From positions 248,001 through 312,000 of the forward strand of contig JASBNA010000006.1 in NCBI GenBank assembly GCA_038087015.1: a stretch of 64,000 bases of DNA, given 5' to 3'. Shown piece by piece: positions 14,201-26,236 of this stretch. The number at the start of each line of letters is the position of its first letter. Positions within the stretch are counted from its first letter, which is position 1. The position numbers and the translations under genes are program-made. The notes under the pieces were generated by a model, which saw nothing but the letters and a program-made list of their open reading frames with translations, ran no database searches and was not told the DNA's origin. This DNA is from Cerrena zonata (lineage: Eukaryota > Basidiomycota > Agaricomycetes > Polyporales > Cerrenaceae).

Positions 14201-17200
14201 TAGGAAGACCATCCTCGAGGTCAATAACAACCTTCTGGGAGGTGCGAGGAGCGAAGAGACGACGGAGGGGGTTGTCGATATAAGCAGTGCCTCGAACGAT
14301 AGCAGGAGTAATAAGGAAAGCACGAAGCCAGTCAAGACGAGGACCAGCAAGGGTCTCAAGCCAGACAGATGTCTCGGGAACGGAGGATCCGATGGTATAT
14401 GTAATCTGGGTCTCTGTCATGGTACGCTCGACTCCAAGAGCTGCAACAGTAGCCTCGGAGAGAGGGGAAGGTCGGGCACCTAGGTAGTCGACGGTCGGAA
14501 CTTTGCTGGCATCTCCATTGTAGAGACGTTCGAGGAGACGTTGAGCAAGCAAGTTGGTGATGTTACCCAACAGGTCCTTGATGGGCTCATCCTTAACCTT
14601 GGAATGCTTCACGGCGACAGGGCCTTGGAGGATACACACACGCTGGGGATCTTGGTCAAAGACAGCTTCAATGTCCTCCGCTGCCCAAAGTGAGTCCTAT
14701 AAAATCGAAAGTAAGTCTTCAGATCGCCAGAGAGATAATTGACAACATACCTTCTTGAACCAAACCTCGAAGCTAGCGTCCAGAACAGGAATGAAAGGTG
14801 CTGGCTTCTGGCCAGGACGTTGAGAGATGGTGAGGAAATACTTCTTATCTTCAGCAGCAAGGAGCTGCTCAGAGGCGAGAGGGTAAGTCTTGAAGAATTC
14901 CTTAACGAAGACCTCAGGTTTATCGAGGGACTTAAAGGATTGAAGGATGGAAGCCTTTGCGCTTCCGTTGACACCAGCGAACCTCTCTTCAACACGACGC
15001 AACCAATCACCAGTGAGGTTCCTCAAGGAGATATCGATCCACCTTTCCTCGTGTGCAACGTACATGAGACGGATCAGACGGAGTGTAACCTCCTCATAGG
15101 TCATATCAGCGATGTCCTCAACGACGGATCCATCCTTCTTCCAGCCGAACCAGGGTTTAGCAAAGTCCTTGTTCAACTTGGCGATGATCTCGGAACGACG
15201 CTCGTTCAACCAGGCAGCACGCTTCTCCTTGGGGAGGTTGAATACAGTGTTGTCGAATTCTTTCCAAAGTTTGACACCACGGGTAGCGATCTTGTGGATG
15301 GGTTCACCAAGCTCAGAGCGAACGGTTAGGATACCACCGGTCTCCTTAGCGTAGGTACCTTCCCATTGAGCATCACCGACACCAGACGCGGCGACGATGA
15401 GGTCCTTAACAAAAGAGCTCGTGTGAGCCTCCTTCGCAACCATGACACGGGAAGCAAAGAGGAAACCGTCGAATGGCATAGGTTGGACTTCGTACTGCTC
15501 GACCGACCAGTCACCGGTGAGGTATGGCCAGACATCATCGGCACCACCAAATCCTGAACCACCAACGAGGATGATGTTCGAGTGTTGACGGATGGAGCCG
15601 TAAGTCGAGAGAATAGGCTGATGGAAGTCTTCACAAGAGTGGTGACCACCAGCACGTCCACCGGTCCACTGAAGGATGATGGGGAAGTCGGGGTTTGCGG
15701 CAGCGATGTTGATTACTTGACGAATGCCGTCAACGGATCCAGGCTTGAATGAAACGTGCTTGATTCCAGAGGACTTGAGGCCCTCGATGATCTCAGCCGC
15801 CTTCTCGGTACTAGGAATTCCGGCCGCAACACAGAAGCCCTCGATCGGAACACCCTCACGACGCATTTCTTGCCAAAGAGGGAACTGGAAGGTGAACTGA
15901 CGAGGATTGATGTAGAGGGCGTTGAGGGTGAGACCGACACCAGGGGCGATCTTGCTCTGGATCTCAGCGACTTTAGCACGGAGAGCCTTGGCGTTGTAGT
16001 GGCCTCCACCAGCAAGTTCAATGTGGAAGCCGGCGTTGAGAGTCGCACTGACGAAACCTGACTGGACAGTTGTAGGGGTCATACCACCAACCATGAGGGG
16101 AGGCTTTCCAAGAAGTTGTGAAAATGGAGTGTCGAGGTGGAGGGTACCATCACTATTGTGAAACCATTATAAGAATGTATTAGATATGAAAAAAAGAGAA
16201 AAAAACGTACCTAGTCTTGACAAGGTTGGGAGTGAACTTCTTGCTCCACCAGACCTCTCTCCTGATCGTCTGACCAAACAGCTCAGACGTACCCTTAGCC
16301 TTATTGCCGGTAACGATAACTCGAACACCTCGTCCCTCGAGATTGCGTGATGTAAGGGGACCTATTCCACTGGCACCACCTGGACCGAAGTCGACAGCGT
16401 GTGTAGCGGTCTCAGGGAAGTTGGTCGCCTTCGACCAGTGAATGTGAGAAGTGAAAATTTGGTCGCAAAGGGACTTGGTGAGCGAAGTAGTGAGTTTACG
16501 GAGATCCTCGCCTGTGACAGTCAAGTTAAGTTAACAGGACTATACAAACGATGGAAGTGACGACTTACCAGTCTCTGTGTGGTAAACAGGGATCTCAAGA
16601 TCTGTAGGTGTCCACAATTCCTCGCCTTCGAGGTCATCATCGAACATGTCATCGGTAGCCCCTTCGAGATATTGGCTGTGGAAGGGGACGTTGATAGGCA
16701 AGAAAGCAATTGAGAAGACAGGCTTGCGCTGAGAGAAGGGGACCTTGCTTTGGTCAAGACCACTAGGGGGCCCGAACCTTCCTGAGGTTGGTGACGAGAC
16801 CGTAGAGAGCTCGAGGGGGTCCTGTCACGACGAAGACGCGGGGACCATTGTGGAGAGAAATCTCAAGTTGTGATTTCTCGGGGAGATGGGCATTGGTGTT
16901 CTTCACATGGGGTTCGAGATCCTTGAGAGTGAGACCTGCGACGGACAGCATAGGCGAGGGAACGCCTTCGCCACCGTCAAGGGCATCTTGAATGATAGTA
17001 GGCTCTAAGGCAAGGAGAGGGAAATACTGCTGGCCACGAAGGGCGCAGAAGAAGAGCCACTTTGCGGCCTTCTTGGAGTTGTCAAAGAACGACTCAATGG
17101 ATGAGGAAGCAGCAACGGCGACTGCTGAAACAAGACCCTGCGAATGACCGGTTGCACCACCGAAGAGCGTACGAAGCTCTCCGGGGCAGATACCGGCGAC

Positions 17201-18177
17201 GCGAGAGACGATGAGGTACTGTGTGAGCTGCGTCAAACCAATGAGGGGCAGCGAAATGGGGACAGAAGCAAGGTAGGCGACTGGCGGACGAGGTGTAGCA
17301 CCTGAAAGCCACGAATGGACGTCCAAGCCGTGAGTGTAGTAGGTAGTCTCTTCGGAATCCTTAGCGAGAGGTACGAGGACTTCGTGAGAGATGACCTCAA
17401 TAAAATTGGCGACGTAAGATTTGTAAGTCTCGTAAAGAGCTTGAAGCTCATCAAAGTAGACCTCATTAGGGCCTTGGCCACCAAAGAGCGCGTAGAGTGA
17501 GGCATCGCCATCAGTAGCAGCAGAAATTAATGCAGACTTGGGTGCGCGGGGTACTTCAACGTCAGAGGCTTCAAGAGTAGCCAGAAGGTTGTAGTAGTTG
17601 GTCAAAATCGATTTGCGCACTGTTGGCTCGAAACCGACAGTGACGGTATGGATGTCTTCTTGAGAAAGGTATGAAGCTGTAAAGTGCTTCAGAGCCTCGA
17701 GCGCAACTGATGTAATGGAGTCTGTAGGCTCTTTCTGGAGCTTTTGGGCGACAAAGTCAAGGAAGCGGGTGTGCAACTCGACTGAGGGTTCGGATTCGTT
17801 CTCTAGGGTAGTATCTATGGCATTTGCATCTTGGGTGAGGTTAAATTCATCTCTAAGTGTCTCTGCGATGAGCCATTGATCGCATGAAGTTGATACGGGA
17901 ATTGAAACCTAGACATTGAAATGTTAGCACCGCGTGATTCAAGCAACGCCCAAAATTAGTTGTGTCCATGTGCTCGCTGTCCCCCACTCATCACGATCGC
18001 GAAAAACCTCAACCTCAACCACAACTACAACCACCATTGACAACGAACGTCGTACACCCCACTCCAAACACAACCCGTGGACACCGATACGAAAACCCTT
18101 GAAGCACTGAACGTCGTACTCACTTTGACTTGGCCAGAAGTAAGGTGAATGGGACGTGTGGCCTGAGTGGAAGCCAT
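5286..18177 (-). CDS. FAS: Single-chain type I fatty acid synthase (FAS1 beta fused to FAS2 alpha)
   Basis: Cytosolic enzyme making C16/C18 acyl-CoA from acetyl-CoA and malonyl-CoA. Domains run in this order: acetyltransferase (GHSQG serine near 17145), enoyl reductase (16150-14750), MaoC-type dehydratase ([12 protein letters not shown] near 13050), malonyl/palmitoyl transferase ([10 protein letters not shown] near 12270), then directly the alpha part with ACP (GGKSTLQNE, about 10900), ketoreductase (about 9450-8800), ketosynthase (GACATALQ cysteine near 7330-7390) and phosphopantetheinyl transferase (5740-5286). The exon 9921-11566 runs without a stop from the FAS1 tail ([13 protein letters not shown]) into the FAS2 head ([17 protein letters not shown]), which proves the fusion. 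Exon 1 is 54 nt ([12 protein letters not shown]), intron 17909-18123. The last intron is 5325-5382 and the last residues are AQAISA. The length is roughly 3,900-4,000 residues with about 15 short introns. Two single-base homopolymer errors (16766-16770 and 12622-12623) break the frame. Confidence 0.95.
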
Positions 18178-19813
18178 GGTTGCTGCCGCTGTTTACGCGA
18201 CGACAACGTCTAAGATGACGAAGGGGAGGACTGGGGAACGAAAGGTTAACGGCAAGGCCGATGTTTTTAAATGTATGACCCCAAAGGTGTATTATACTGT
18301 CCTGCCCCCAAAGAATGCTCGCTACCAGCGTCTCGAATTCCCCATATTTTGGGCGCCTAGTATTCGCTTAAGCCAATTAATCCCCTATGCATCCGAACTC
18401 AGCAAACCCCCATCAACTCGAGGTTTCATCATGGCTTTCTCGTGTCCTTTCTTGTTACCTTCGCATCCTGACCTTTGGGGATCACAAACCTAACACGTAG
18501 ATATCTTTGGCGGGTTGCGTACATTTTTACAGAACACGACATCCGCTTAGCCCCTTATCTTATTCATCACCTCGTAAACAAGCAACGCATTGGCAATGTG
18601 TAACGGCCTAGTCCAACCTGTCCGTCGGTAGCCCAAAGAGACACTCGACGCGTCATCCTTATTTTTTTTGGTCGAATACGTTTCTACGCAGAGTATTCAT
18701 GCATGTACACATTCACCAGCCTAAGTGATCGACCCTTGCTTTGGACGATCAATGTAGCAAACTCAGTCTGTTACCACTCCGGAATAATCGGAATAGGAGC
18801 GGAAGATAATTCACTTTCGACATACGACAGTGAATGATTGGATGTCGATGTATACCTCCTCTTCTGGGCTACGCAACCTGACAACAAACGGTAATAACGG
18901 GACTAGGGGTTATACAAAGTTTGAGCTAAAAGCATCTTTCCTAGAGACCCTCGGTGATCATCTTACAATCCTTTTACGTCGTGCCATACTTCGAATACAC
19001 AATTGATAGCGCATTTTGATATGGTTCCATAGACGGATCGCTGGGCTGTACAACACTCGGTGATCGGCTAGCAGCCTTGGCGCAGGAAGTGACAGAGACG
19101 TACACTTAATATACTCGAAAGCTGCGGGCCAATCAACATCATTGGGGTGTTGAAGTTGCGCAATTTCGACATTGAAATTCTCAAGGCCCTGTCTAAGGTA
19201 TATTGAAGACATGCGTATACATTAATTAATATTTTATATAAAACATAAACTACCATTACCTCCCTATGGTTCAATATATCCTGGTAGCAAACAAACCGAT
19301 ATCCTTTGATTGAAGATCTCGACGTCTGCCAGTTATACTACAAGCAGAGTGGTGGTCTTTGCTGGTGCTCAATTGTCGCTAAAGATCCAGAGAGTAAAAG
19401 GTCACATTGGTGTGGCAGCATACCATATTTGGTAGTCTCTCCAGAAGATATGACATACTACCTTGCTCGGTACTGTAGCACAACATGGGTATTATTTTGA
19501 TATATTCACTTGAGGTATTAGTGCTATATCTTTATGACCATAAGACGATCCTTAAATATTCCTGTCTGAGCAAGAAATGAGAGACTACCAAATCTGATTA
19601 AATATATAAAATCGACAGCCTGTGATTGGAGACGCTCGCCAACTAACCGTGACACCAATGCAGTGAATATTCAAATTCTTTGTATCTTCAAGTCTGACTG
19701 CCACCAGCTACTACTCTATCTGGCTTTCCTCGGAGGAAATGTCTATATCTCAACAGCCTTAATACACTCATTTCATCCGAGTTTCTCGTTAGAATTCCCA
19801 GAACGACCTCCAC
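18178..19813. other. Divergent intergenic region, FAS and RUS promoters
   Basis: This 1.6-kb gap separates the starts of the minus-strand FAS and the plus-strand RUS gene, so it must hold both promoters. Between about 18958 and 19270 on the minus strand a short frame has a protein-like stretch (GLENFNVEIAQLQHPNDVDW) ending at a possible intron, which could be the remnant of a lost gene. I recognise no family and see no complete gene. Confidence 0.4.
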
Positions 19814-21619
19814 ATGCTCAGCCAACCTTTTCTTCGAGTCTCGAGCTCAAGGTTCACTGCTTCTGTATCACGGTCACGATCGACACAATACAAACTTGTC
19901 TTTGCAGCCTCGAGACATTGCCTTAGCACCTCATCGAGAAGTGCTACCGTGTTCCCCGTCTCTGCTACTGATGCTTCGATAACAACAACGAGTTCAACGC
20001 GTGCAGTGGCAGATGTACCACGGGATCCCAAACCGTTCGCTATCGAACATGTTGGCGGGAGGGAGCAACATCTATCTTGGTCACAGGACGGACAAATCGC
20101 GAAAAGATGGAGAGATGTGAATGCGAAGGCTGTCATCGAGGGTACCTCTCACAGAGGTCCCATTTCCGGAGTTGTGGGTAAGATGAAATCTTGGTTTACA
20201 ACCATGTTCCTGCCTACAAACTATCCCCAATCGGTACATCGCTCGTGCGTCTTCTATATGTTCTTAATCTCGATAGTATCATGACTAATCGTCACTCGAC
20301 AGGTATAAACCATATCACATACTTCAATTTGCCGAAACCGTCTTCGGTACCCTCGTTTCCGTCCTCTGCAACCAAGCGCTTCTCACCTCCGTCGGTGTGA
20401 GTGCCGAGGGAAGTATCTTTGGTGCAGTAGCAGTGCAATGGATCATCAAAGATGGTGCTGGAGAAATCGCGAAATTATTTTTCATCCGGAATTTTTCGCC
20501 GTACTTTGACAGTCATCCAAAAACATTTAGTCTACTCGGTGAAGGTGCAGTCGCGTTGGGGAGTGGTTTGCAGATAGCCGCGGTTTTAGTGAACCCGACA
20601 CCAACGAATTTTCTGCTTTGTGCAGGTAAGTCCCAACCAAACCTGATTCAATGATGACTGACGATTTTTTTCAGCCGGTGGCAATATTTTTAAACTGATT
20701 GGGAATGCGGTAGGTGTTACTAAACATTCCATCTGTACCCTCCCTCAATGTTTCATAGATATGGCTCACAACGCATATCAAATTCGTCCGGTACTTCTCT
20801 CAACAAGGCAACACTGGCGATGTCGCTGCTAAGGACGAATCTCAGGCATCTGTCGCCCAACTGCTCGGATACTCAGTTGGCATCGGCCTTCTGTCCCTCT
20901 CGCACTCTCCTGCGTTTTTGTACAGCATCTTCTTCCTTGCTGTCCCACTTCATATGTCTGTCACAACTTACATGCTCCAGCTGACCACGTTCGAGCTGTT
21001 GACATTGCCTCGGCTGAGTTGGCTTTCGAGTCGTTACGCCCAGCTGGGTGATGAGGCGACCACGAGGAAAGTGTCAAGCTTAGCTGCAGTTGACAAGTTG
21101 AGTGTGACTGGCCTGTTTGGGGAGTTCTACAAGAACAAGCGAGATAAGTTCCTTTTCCTTGCTCCTCGGCTTGAGGATGTCATCTCGACGTCATCTGAAG
21201 GTCGTTCAAGATGGAACTTCTGTGCGGATGTATTCAAGGTGACTTAAAATATGTGCTTCTAAATTATCACCGTTGTTAATTAACTCCGCCTTCAGAACGA
21301 GGACTACCTTCTATACCCCACAATTTCGCACTCGCGGACCCGGGTCTCTGTATTCTATGACCCAGCCGTCACCAACGACGACATGCTACGATCCATTCTC
21401 CACGCTGCTCGTCTTCGCGAGCTTTTGTCCAACAATCCCCCGGAATTCGACTCTCCCGACTTCCGCTCGTTACTCGAAGAGTCCACTCAATGGACTAAGG
21501 ATACTTTCCCCGACTTCAATGCTCAGCTAGAAGCCAACGAGTGGCGGATGGATGAAGTCTGTTTTGCCGATCATGGTCGCCGCGTCTCATGGAAGACTGA
21601 AGTCGCAAAGACCGAATAA
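19814..21619 (+). CDS. RUS family protein (DUF647, root-UVB-sensitive/RUSF1-like)
   Basis: Five exons (19814-20244, 20303-20625, 20675-20709, 20759-21238, 21296-21619) total 1,593 nt and encode 530 residues in one clean frame. The DUF647 signature is clear: MFLPTNYPQSV, then NQALLTSVGV, DGAGEIAKLFFI, YFDSHPKTF and GNIFKLIGNA, in the order seen in plant RUS proteins and human RUSF1. The N-terminal 60 residues are rich in Ser, Arg and Thr and poor in acidic residues, as in a mitochondrial presequence. Several hydrophobic stretches in the middle fit a membrane association. The molecular function of the family is unsettled; in plants it is linked to UV-B and vitamin B6 homeostasis. The third exon is only 35 nt. 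The gene ends 370 bp before the convergent BTB array. Confidence 0.88.
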
Positions 21620-21988
21620 ACTCGGTCTTCCAATCCCTACCTACAGGATCGTTTTATCGAACACTCTAGATATCTTCTCGTTGCACATATAGAGCATCGA
21701 CGTTGCACTGTTAAGCTCCTCCACTCACCATTCATATGTATACATCATCACTATTTATTTATAGACGTACAAATATTCTTCTGTATAATCGTGGTACACT
21801 CTTCCAATTCAAAATTACCAAATATCAACTAATAATTTGAAAAAACAAAACGTAGTATAATTCCAGATATAAGCAAGATGTAAAGTAACCAAAGCCAGTC
21901 GATTCTGAGGTAGTTCAAATAAAGGATAAGTTTACAAGCACAAAATAGGAACCGCTTGGGAAGTTGTCGCTAGGATAGATACAATCCG

Positions 21989-23063
21989 TTACATGTTATT
22001 TTCTACGTCGAAGATTTTCGGCAGGTCGTCCCAAGTAGACTGTCGAAAGTCGTCCCACAGTAGCACGCGTCGCGAATGACATGCCGCACATAACTCCTCG
22101 TCGTCAGTAGTCACCCACTGCGAACCCACAAGACAGCAGCCCAAGGCATCCTGGCAGTCAGTATCGCGATCATCTTCTGCCTCCCATGTTTTCTTGAGCT
22201 CTTGGCAATGCCATGAACCTGTACAAGCTGGTCTTTGGGCGATTGCATTAGACATGGCTTGCATCTTGAGTCCATAACGACGACCTAATTCGATTTGCCC
22301 ATTCCAGCATCTGATCAAGTCGACACGGCTGAGGATATTCGGGGATGTTCCTTTGGGAGTTGAGACGCCTTGAACGAGTAACTCTACGGGTAGTCTGGAA
22401 CAGATGTAGAATGCCGCTGGTAGGATAGAAGGGATATTATACGCCCGAGCAAGGTTGACGGCAGCGATTGCATCACTGGACCTTAGTCGTATCCTAGACG
22501 TAGAACAAAAGAGGTGCATGTTCTCGCGTTCGTAGTCTGACTCTGTATATCCGTTCTGAAAGTCCTGGAGATCTGAGGGGAAGAGTCTCTGCAATCGTGC
22601 AATAGCTTCTTGTTCCAGGTCTACAAGCCCGTACTTGTTACCCAGACGAAGAAGTGCGCTGACTGTTCGAAAATGTAGCTTCTTTCGGAAGCCAAAGGAT
22701 CTACGGTGCTAAAGTGAGACACGTAAAGTATACATGGGTGGTAAACACATACCCTTGACCGTTATAGAGTGCCGAAAGCACGTCAGAAAGGTCTTGCCAG
22801 TTGTCCGACATTTGAATAGTAGGAATACCATCCATTATGTCATCTCCGCTAAGCTTCTCTGGTGGGGGAAGAGTAAAAATATCTTTAAAGACCTCTGACT
22901 TGTGAGATAGTAGACCGCGATGGACTTTAAAGGGCGTGTGTTGGGCTACTAGGATAATGTTCCCGTCTTCAAACCATAATCCGGCGTCGACAGCTCTCTT
23001 CTGGTTGGTCTTTGGATCAGTGTTCTCGTCCGTTTTGCGTTTCTTGGACACTGGTTCTGCCAT
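21989..23063 (-). CDS. BTB/POZ domain protein, array 1 member a
   Basis: Two exons (22753-23063 and 21989-22700), 340 residues in clean frame. After a basic KKRK near residue 7 comes a BTB core: LWFEDGNIILVAQHTPFKVH, then LLSHKSEVFKDIF. BTB domains dimerise and often recruit Cullin-3 or chromatin factors, but no partner domain is recognisable here. The second half has the family-specific stretch ALLRLGNKYG, NLARAYNIPSILPAAFYICSRLP, a Cys-rich segment (GCCLVGS, CAAC) and a final STWDDLPKIFDV. The intron is phase 2, directly after NGQ, as in the five paralogues. The nearest relative is member b, 0.67 kb upstream. Function unknown. Confidence 0.85.
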
Positions 23064-23731
23064 GAGGATTGTACAGACTCTATACCGAGATAGGGTGTGG
23101 AGATGAATGGTATTATGGTAGCTCAGGCTCTAAGATATGATAAACGCGGAGTCGTCGCCAAGTTTGGCGATCGCTATCTTATCTAGTGGGTTATTGCGAG
23201 GGTTCAACAGTCCTCTACCGGTCCCGGTCATGGACGAAATGGATCACTATTTCATTCAGCTTTCAAGGAGCGCAAAAAAGAGGCTTGTTCCCTCGGTAGT
23301 GAGTGCACTTCTCTCATCTCATCGCCTGAGCTAAGGGCCAACGAGTGGAGGGTAAATGTCCGGCCGTTTGTTAGCAGCTCACGCTTCGATCCGATACAAG
23401 GTCTAGTATAAACTATTATCAGGCTTTTGTTTTATCTGCTTACTATGAGTATACGTACATCATAACCATCCATTCACAGACATATAGGTAGTTTTCAATA
23501 TCCGTGTCATATATAACACGGGCAGTTTATATGCTAACGCTCCAAAGACAGTTAATTAGGGAGACCTGGTCGTGTTGTGTTCGATCTACAGGTACGGCAT
23601 ATATGAATATCATTCTGCTGATATTGACGAGGGTAGCCTGGGTAGGTGACCTGCAGCTTGCCTGGCCAGTTTCATTAGTCAGAGGTGTAGGCTACCAAAA
23701 AGAGGACATAGTAAAATTTGCCCACCATCTC

Positions 23732-24827
23732 TCAGGTTCCTCTTGCCTTGTTGTTTTGCAAGTCAAAGATCACTGACAAGTCATTCCAAGTTTCCCGTCG
23801 AAATTTCTCCCATAGTGACTCACGTTTGCCGTCACATCCGTCGCACAACAACTCTTGACTGCGTCCGCTCGTCGCCCAATCTGAGTCTAGAAGGCAACAA
23901 CCTATGGCATCCTGGTATTGCCATGCCCTATGGCCCTCTTTCGCCCACTCCAACTTGGAAGAAAGGCAAAGCTTTGTGTCGATACAACTTCCTTTGCCAA
24001 TGGCTTCATGCAACGTTTCCCATCGCAGGACATATCGACGGCTTAATTCGATCTGCCCCTCCAAACATCTAACCAAATCAGCGCGACTGAGCATGTTCCG
24101 CGATACTCTGCTCCCTAGAGTTGGTACGCCCTTGACAAGCAAGTTGATTGGCAATCTGGAACAAATATAGAATGCTGAAGGTAATATGGATGGAATGTTG
24201 TATGTTCGAGCAAGGTTGATTGCCTCAACTGCATCACTAGATTTGAGATGTATCTTAGAATCGGGACAACATAAGCTCCTGTTGTCGCGATCATATTTTG
24301 ACCCGGTATACTCATCGAAAAAGTCATCGAGTTCTGTGGGAAAAAGTCTCTTCAATCGTGCGATAGCTTCTTGCTCCAGCTCGGTAAGTCCATACTTGTG
24401 GCCAAGGCGAAGAAGTGCGGCAATGGTTTGGAAATGTATTATTTGCTGCTGAAAGCCAAAAAACCTATGATTCCAATATCAGACAACGAAATGTAGAGTG
24501 CGTGCTAGGGGCTCACGCTTGGCCATCATAAAGTACCGAAAGGACAATAGAAAGGTCTTCCCAGTTATCCGACATATGGACGATAGGTATACCATCCATC
24601 AAATCACATTTGTTAGGACTCTCCGGTGGTGGAAGAGTGAACATATCCCTGAACACCTCAGATTTGCGAGAAAGCAAACCCCGATGTACTTTGAAAGGTG
24701 TATATTGGGCTATTAGGATGATATTCCCGTCTTCGAACCACAACCCCGCGTCAGTTGCTCGTTTCTGGTTCTCTTCCACATTTATGTTCTCCTCCACTTT
24801 GCGCTTCTTAGAAACTTTCTCTGTCAT
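23732..24827 (-). CDS. BTB/POZ domain protein, array 1 member b
   Basis: Two exons (24517-24827 and 23732-24464), 347 residues in clean frame. Very similar to member a throughout: KVSKKRKVEEN start, LWFEDGNIILIAQYTPFKVH, LLSRKSEVFRDMFTLPPPE, and in exon 2 LLRLGHKYGLTELEQEAIARL, NLARTYNIPSILPSAFYICSRLP, GCCLLDSDW, CDGCDG and ETWNDLSVIFDL. The phase-2 intron is at the same position. The close similarity and tandem orientation indicate a recent duplication of a or b. The Cys pattern at the C terminus (GCC, then CDGC) could bind a metal, but that is inference. Confidence 0.85.
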
Positions 24828-25162
24828 AGAAGTTAGATAGACTGTATGTTGAGTTCAGGAAGTGTGATCGGAGTGTGAGGTAGGTCGCATTCAAGTTGTC
24901 ACTAATCTACGCGCCTTCCCAAATGCCCGGCACGTGGCCGCGAAATCACACAATTCCACATAGATTTATTATGACATGTATTAACGATTAGGGCGATGTC
25001 ATCAGAGAGGATACAGTCTAAAGATTATGGTCGAGTTAAAGTTGAGGTATTATCAGTCCTTAATTTGGATGAATTGGAAGGATGAGTCCTTGAAGAGCAG
25101 TGCCATGAAGACCTGGATCATACACTCACCGAGTGGACAATCGTAGCGAAGCCTAGACATCT

Positions 25163-26236
25163 TCACGATGCTTCGTTAGCATCCTTCAGGTCGAATATTT
25201 CTGGCAAGGCGTTCCATGTATCCGATCGAAATTCTTTCCAACTCGACACGCGAGCTTCAGTGCAACAGTCACAGAGTGTCACCTCATCTGCAAGATCCTC
25301 ATCCAGCCAACTGGTGCTTGCCAGGCAGCATCCCATAGTACTACACATTTCCTTTTCGTCGTGGTTCTTCTTCGCCTCGCTGCATTCGTCTTCGTCTTCG
25401 CAGAAATCCCCTGCTATTACGTTGCGTAGGTCCTGTAGGGCGACGGCATACCGTCGGTCCAATTCTTGCTGTCCATTCCAACATCTGAGCAAGTCGGCGG
25501 GACTCAGTACCGACCTTCTCCCATCTGGATACACGATACCCTCCATAAGGACCTTCGGCGAAAGCCGGGAGCAAACGTAGAAAGCTGCGGGTAAAATTGA
25601 AGGAATATTGAATGCTCTTGCCAAATTAACAACCTCAATAGCTTCAGTGGTTGACATGTGGATTGAACAGCGATCCGAGGTCTTGTAAACGACCTCGCGC
25701 CCGCAGAAGTAAAGGGGGAATTGATTCTGAAATTGGTAAAGGGAAGAAGGAAAGTTTCTTGAAGGCGGGAGATAGCCACTTCTTGGAAATCAGTGATATT
25801 ATATTTGGTCCCAAGGCGCAGAAAGGCACAGATCACACCAAAAGGTATCTGTGACCGAGTGCCAAAAGCCCTGGCATATTCTAGAGATTAGGAATACACT
25901 GGAAGCCTTTCGTATTTACACGTACCGATACCCATCATAGAGCGCGTGAAGGATGATGCAAAGTTCGTGCCAACTATCTGACATCCTGACAACCGGAATG
26001 CCGTCCATAAACTCGGTTTCTTCTTGGAGCTCAGGCTGCGGGATAGAGAACATATCTCGGAAAACTTCTGCTTTCATAGAAAGTATGCTTTTATGGACTT
26101 TGAATGGCATGTTTTCAGCTATGAGGATGATATTTCCATCGTCAAACCATAGCCCGAGCTGAAGTGCTCGCGCTTGGTTTTCTCTGATGATGGGGTCCAA
26201 AGGTGTTTTGTGCCTCTCGAGTGGCGGGACGCTCAT
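25163..26236 (-). CDS. BTB/POZ domain protein, array 1 member c, frame broken by one base
   Basis: Exon 1 (25926-26236) has LWFDDGNIILIAENMPFKVH and SILSMKAEVFRDMFSIPQPE. Exon 2 (25163-25870) starts after a CCAG acceptor and reads AFGTRSQIPFGVICAFLRLG. At 25751-25753 a run of three T (coding strand) replaces the four needed. Upstream the frame reads AISRLQET and downstream it continues with NLARAFNIPSILPAAFYVCSRL, GCCLAS, CDCC and DTWNALPEIFDL. With one base restored the two exons total 1,020 nt, or 339 residues, matching its neighbours. It is more divergent from a and b than they are from each other. Whether this is a sequencing error or a young pseudogene cannot be told from one sequence. 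Confidence 0.78.

Noticed and set aside
5286..18177. Reading FAS as two genes, or as a pseudogene because of its two frame breaks
   Set aside because: The junction exon is continuous, all eight domains are intact with catalytic motifs, and the two breaks are single bases in homopolymer runs, so a functional single-chain gene with sequence errors is more likely.
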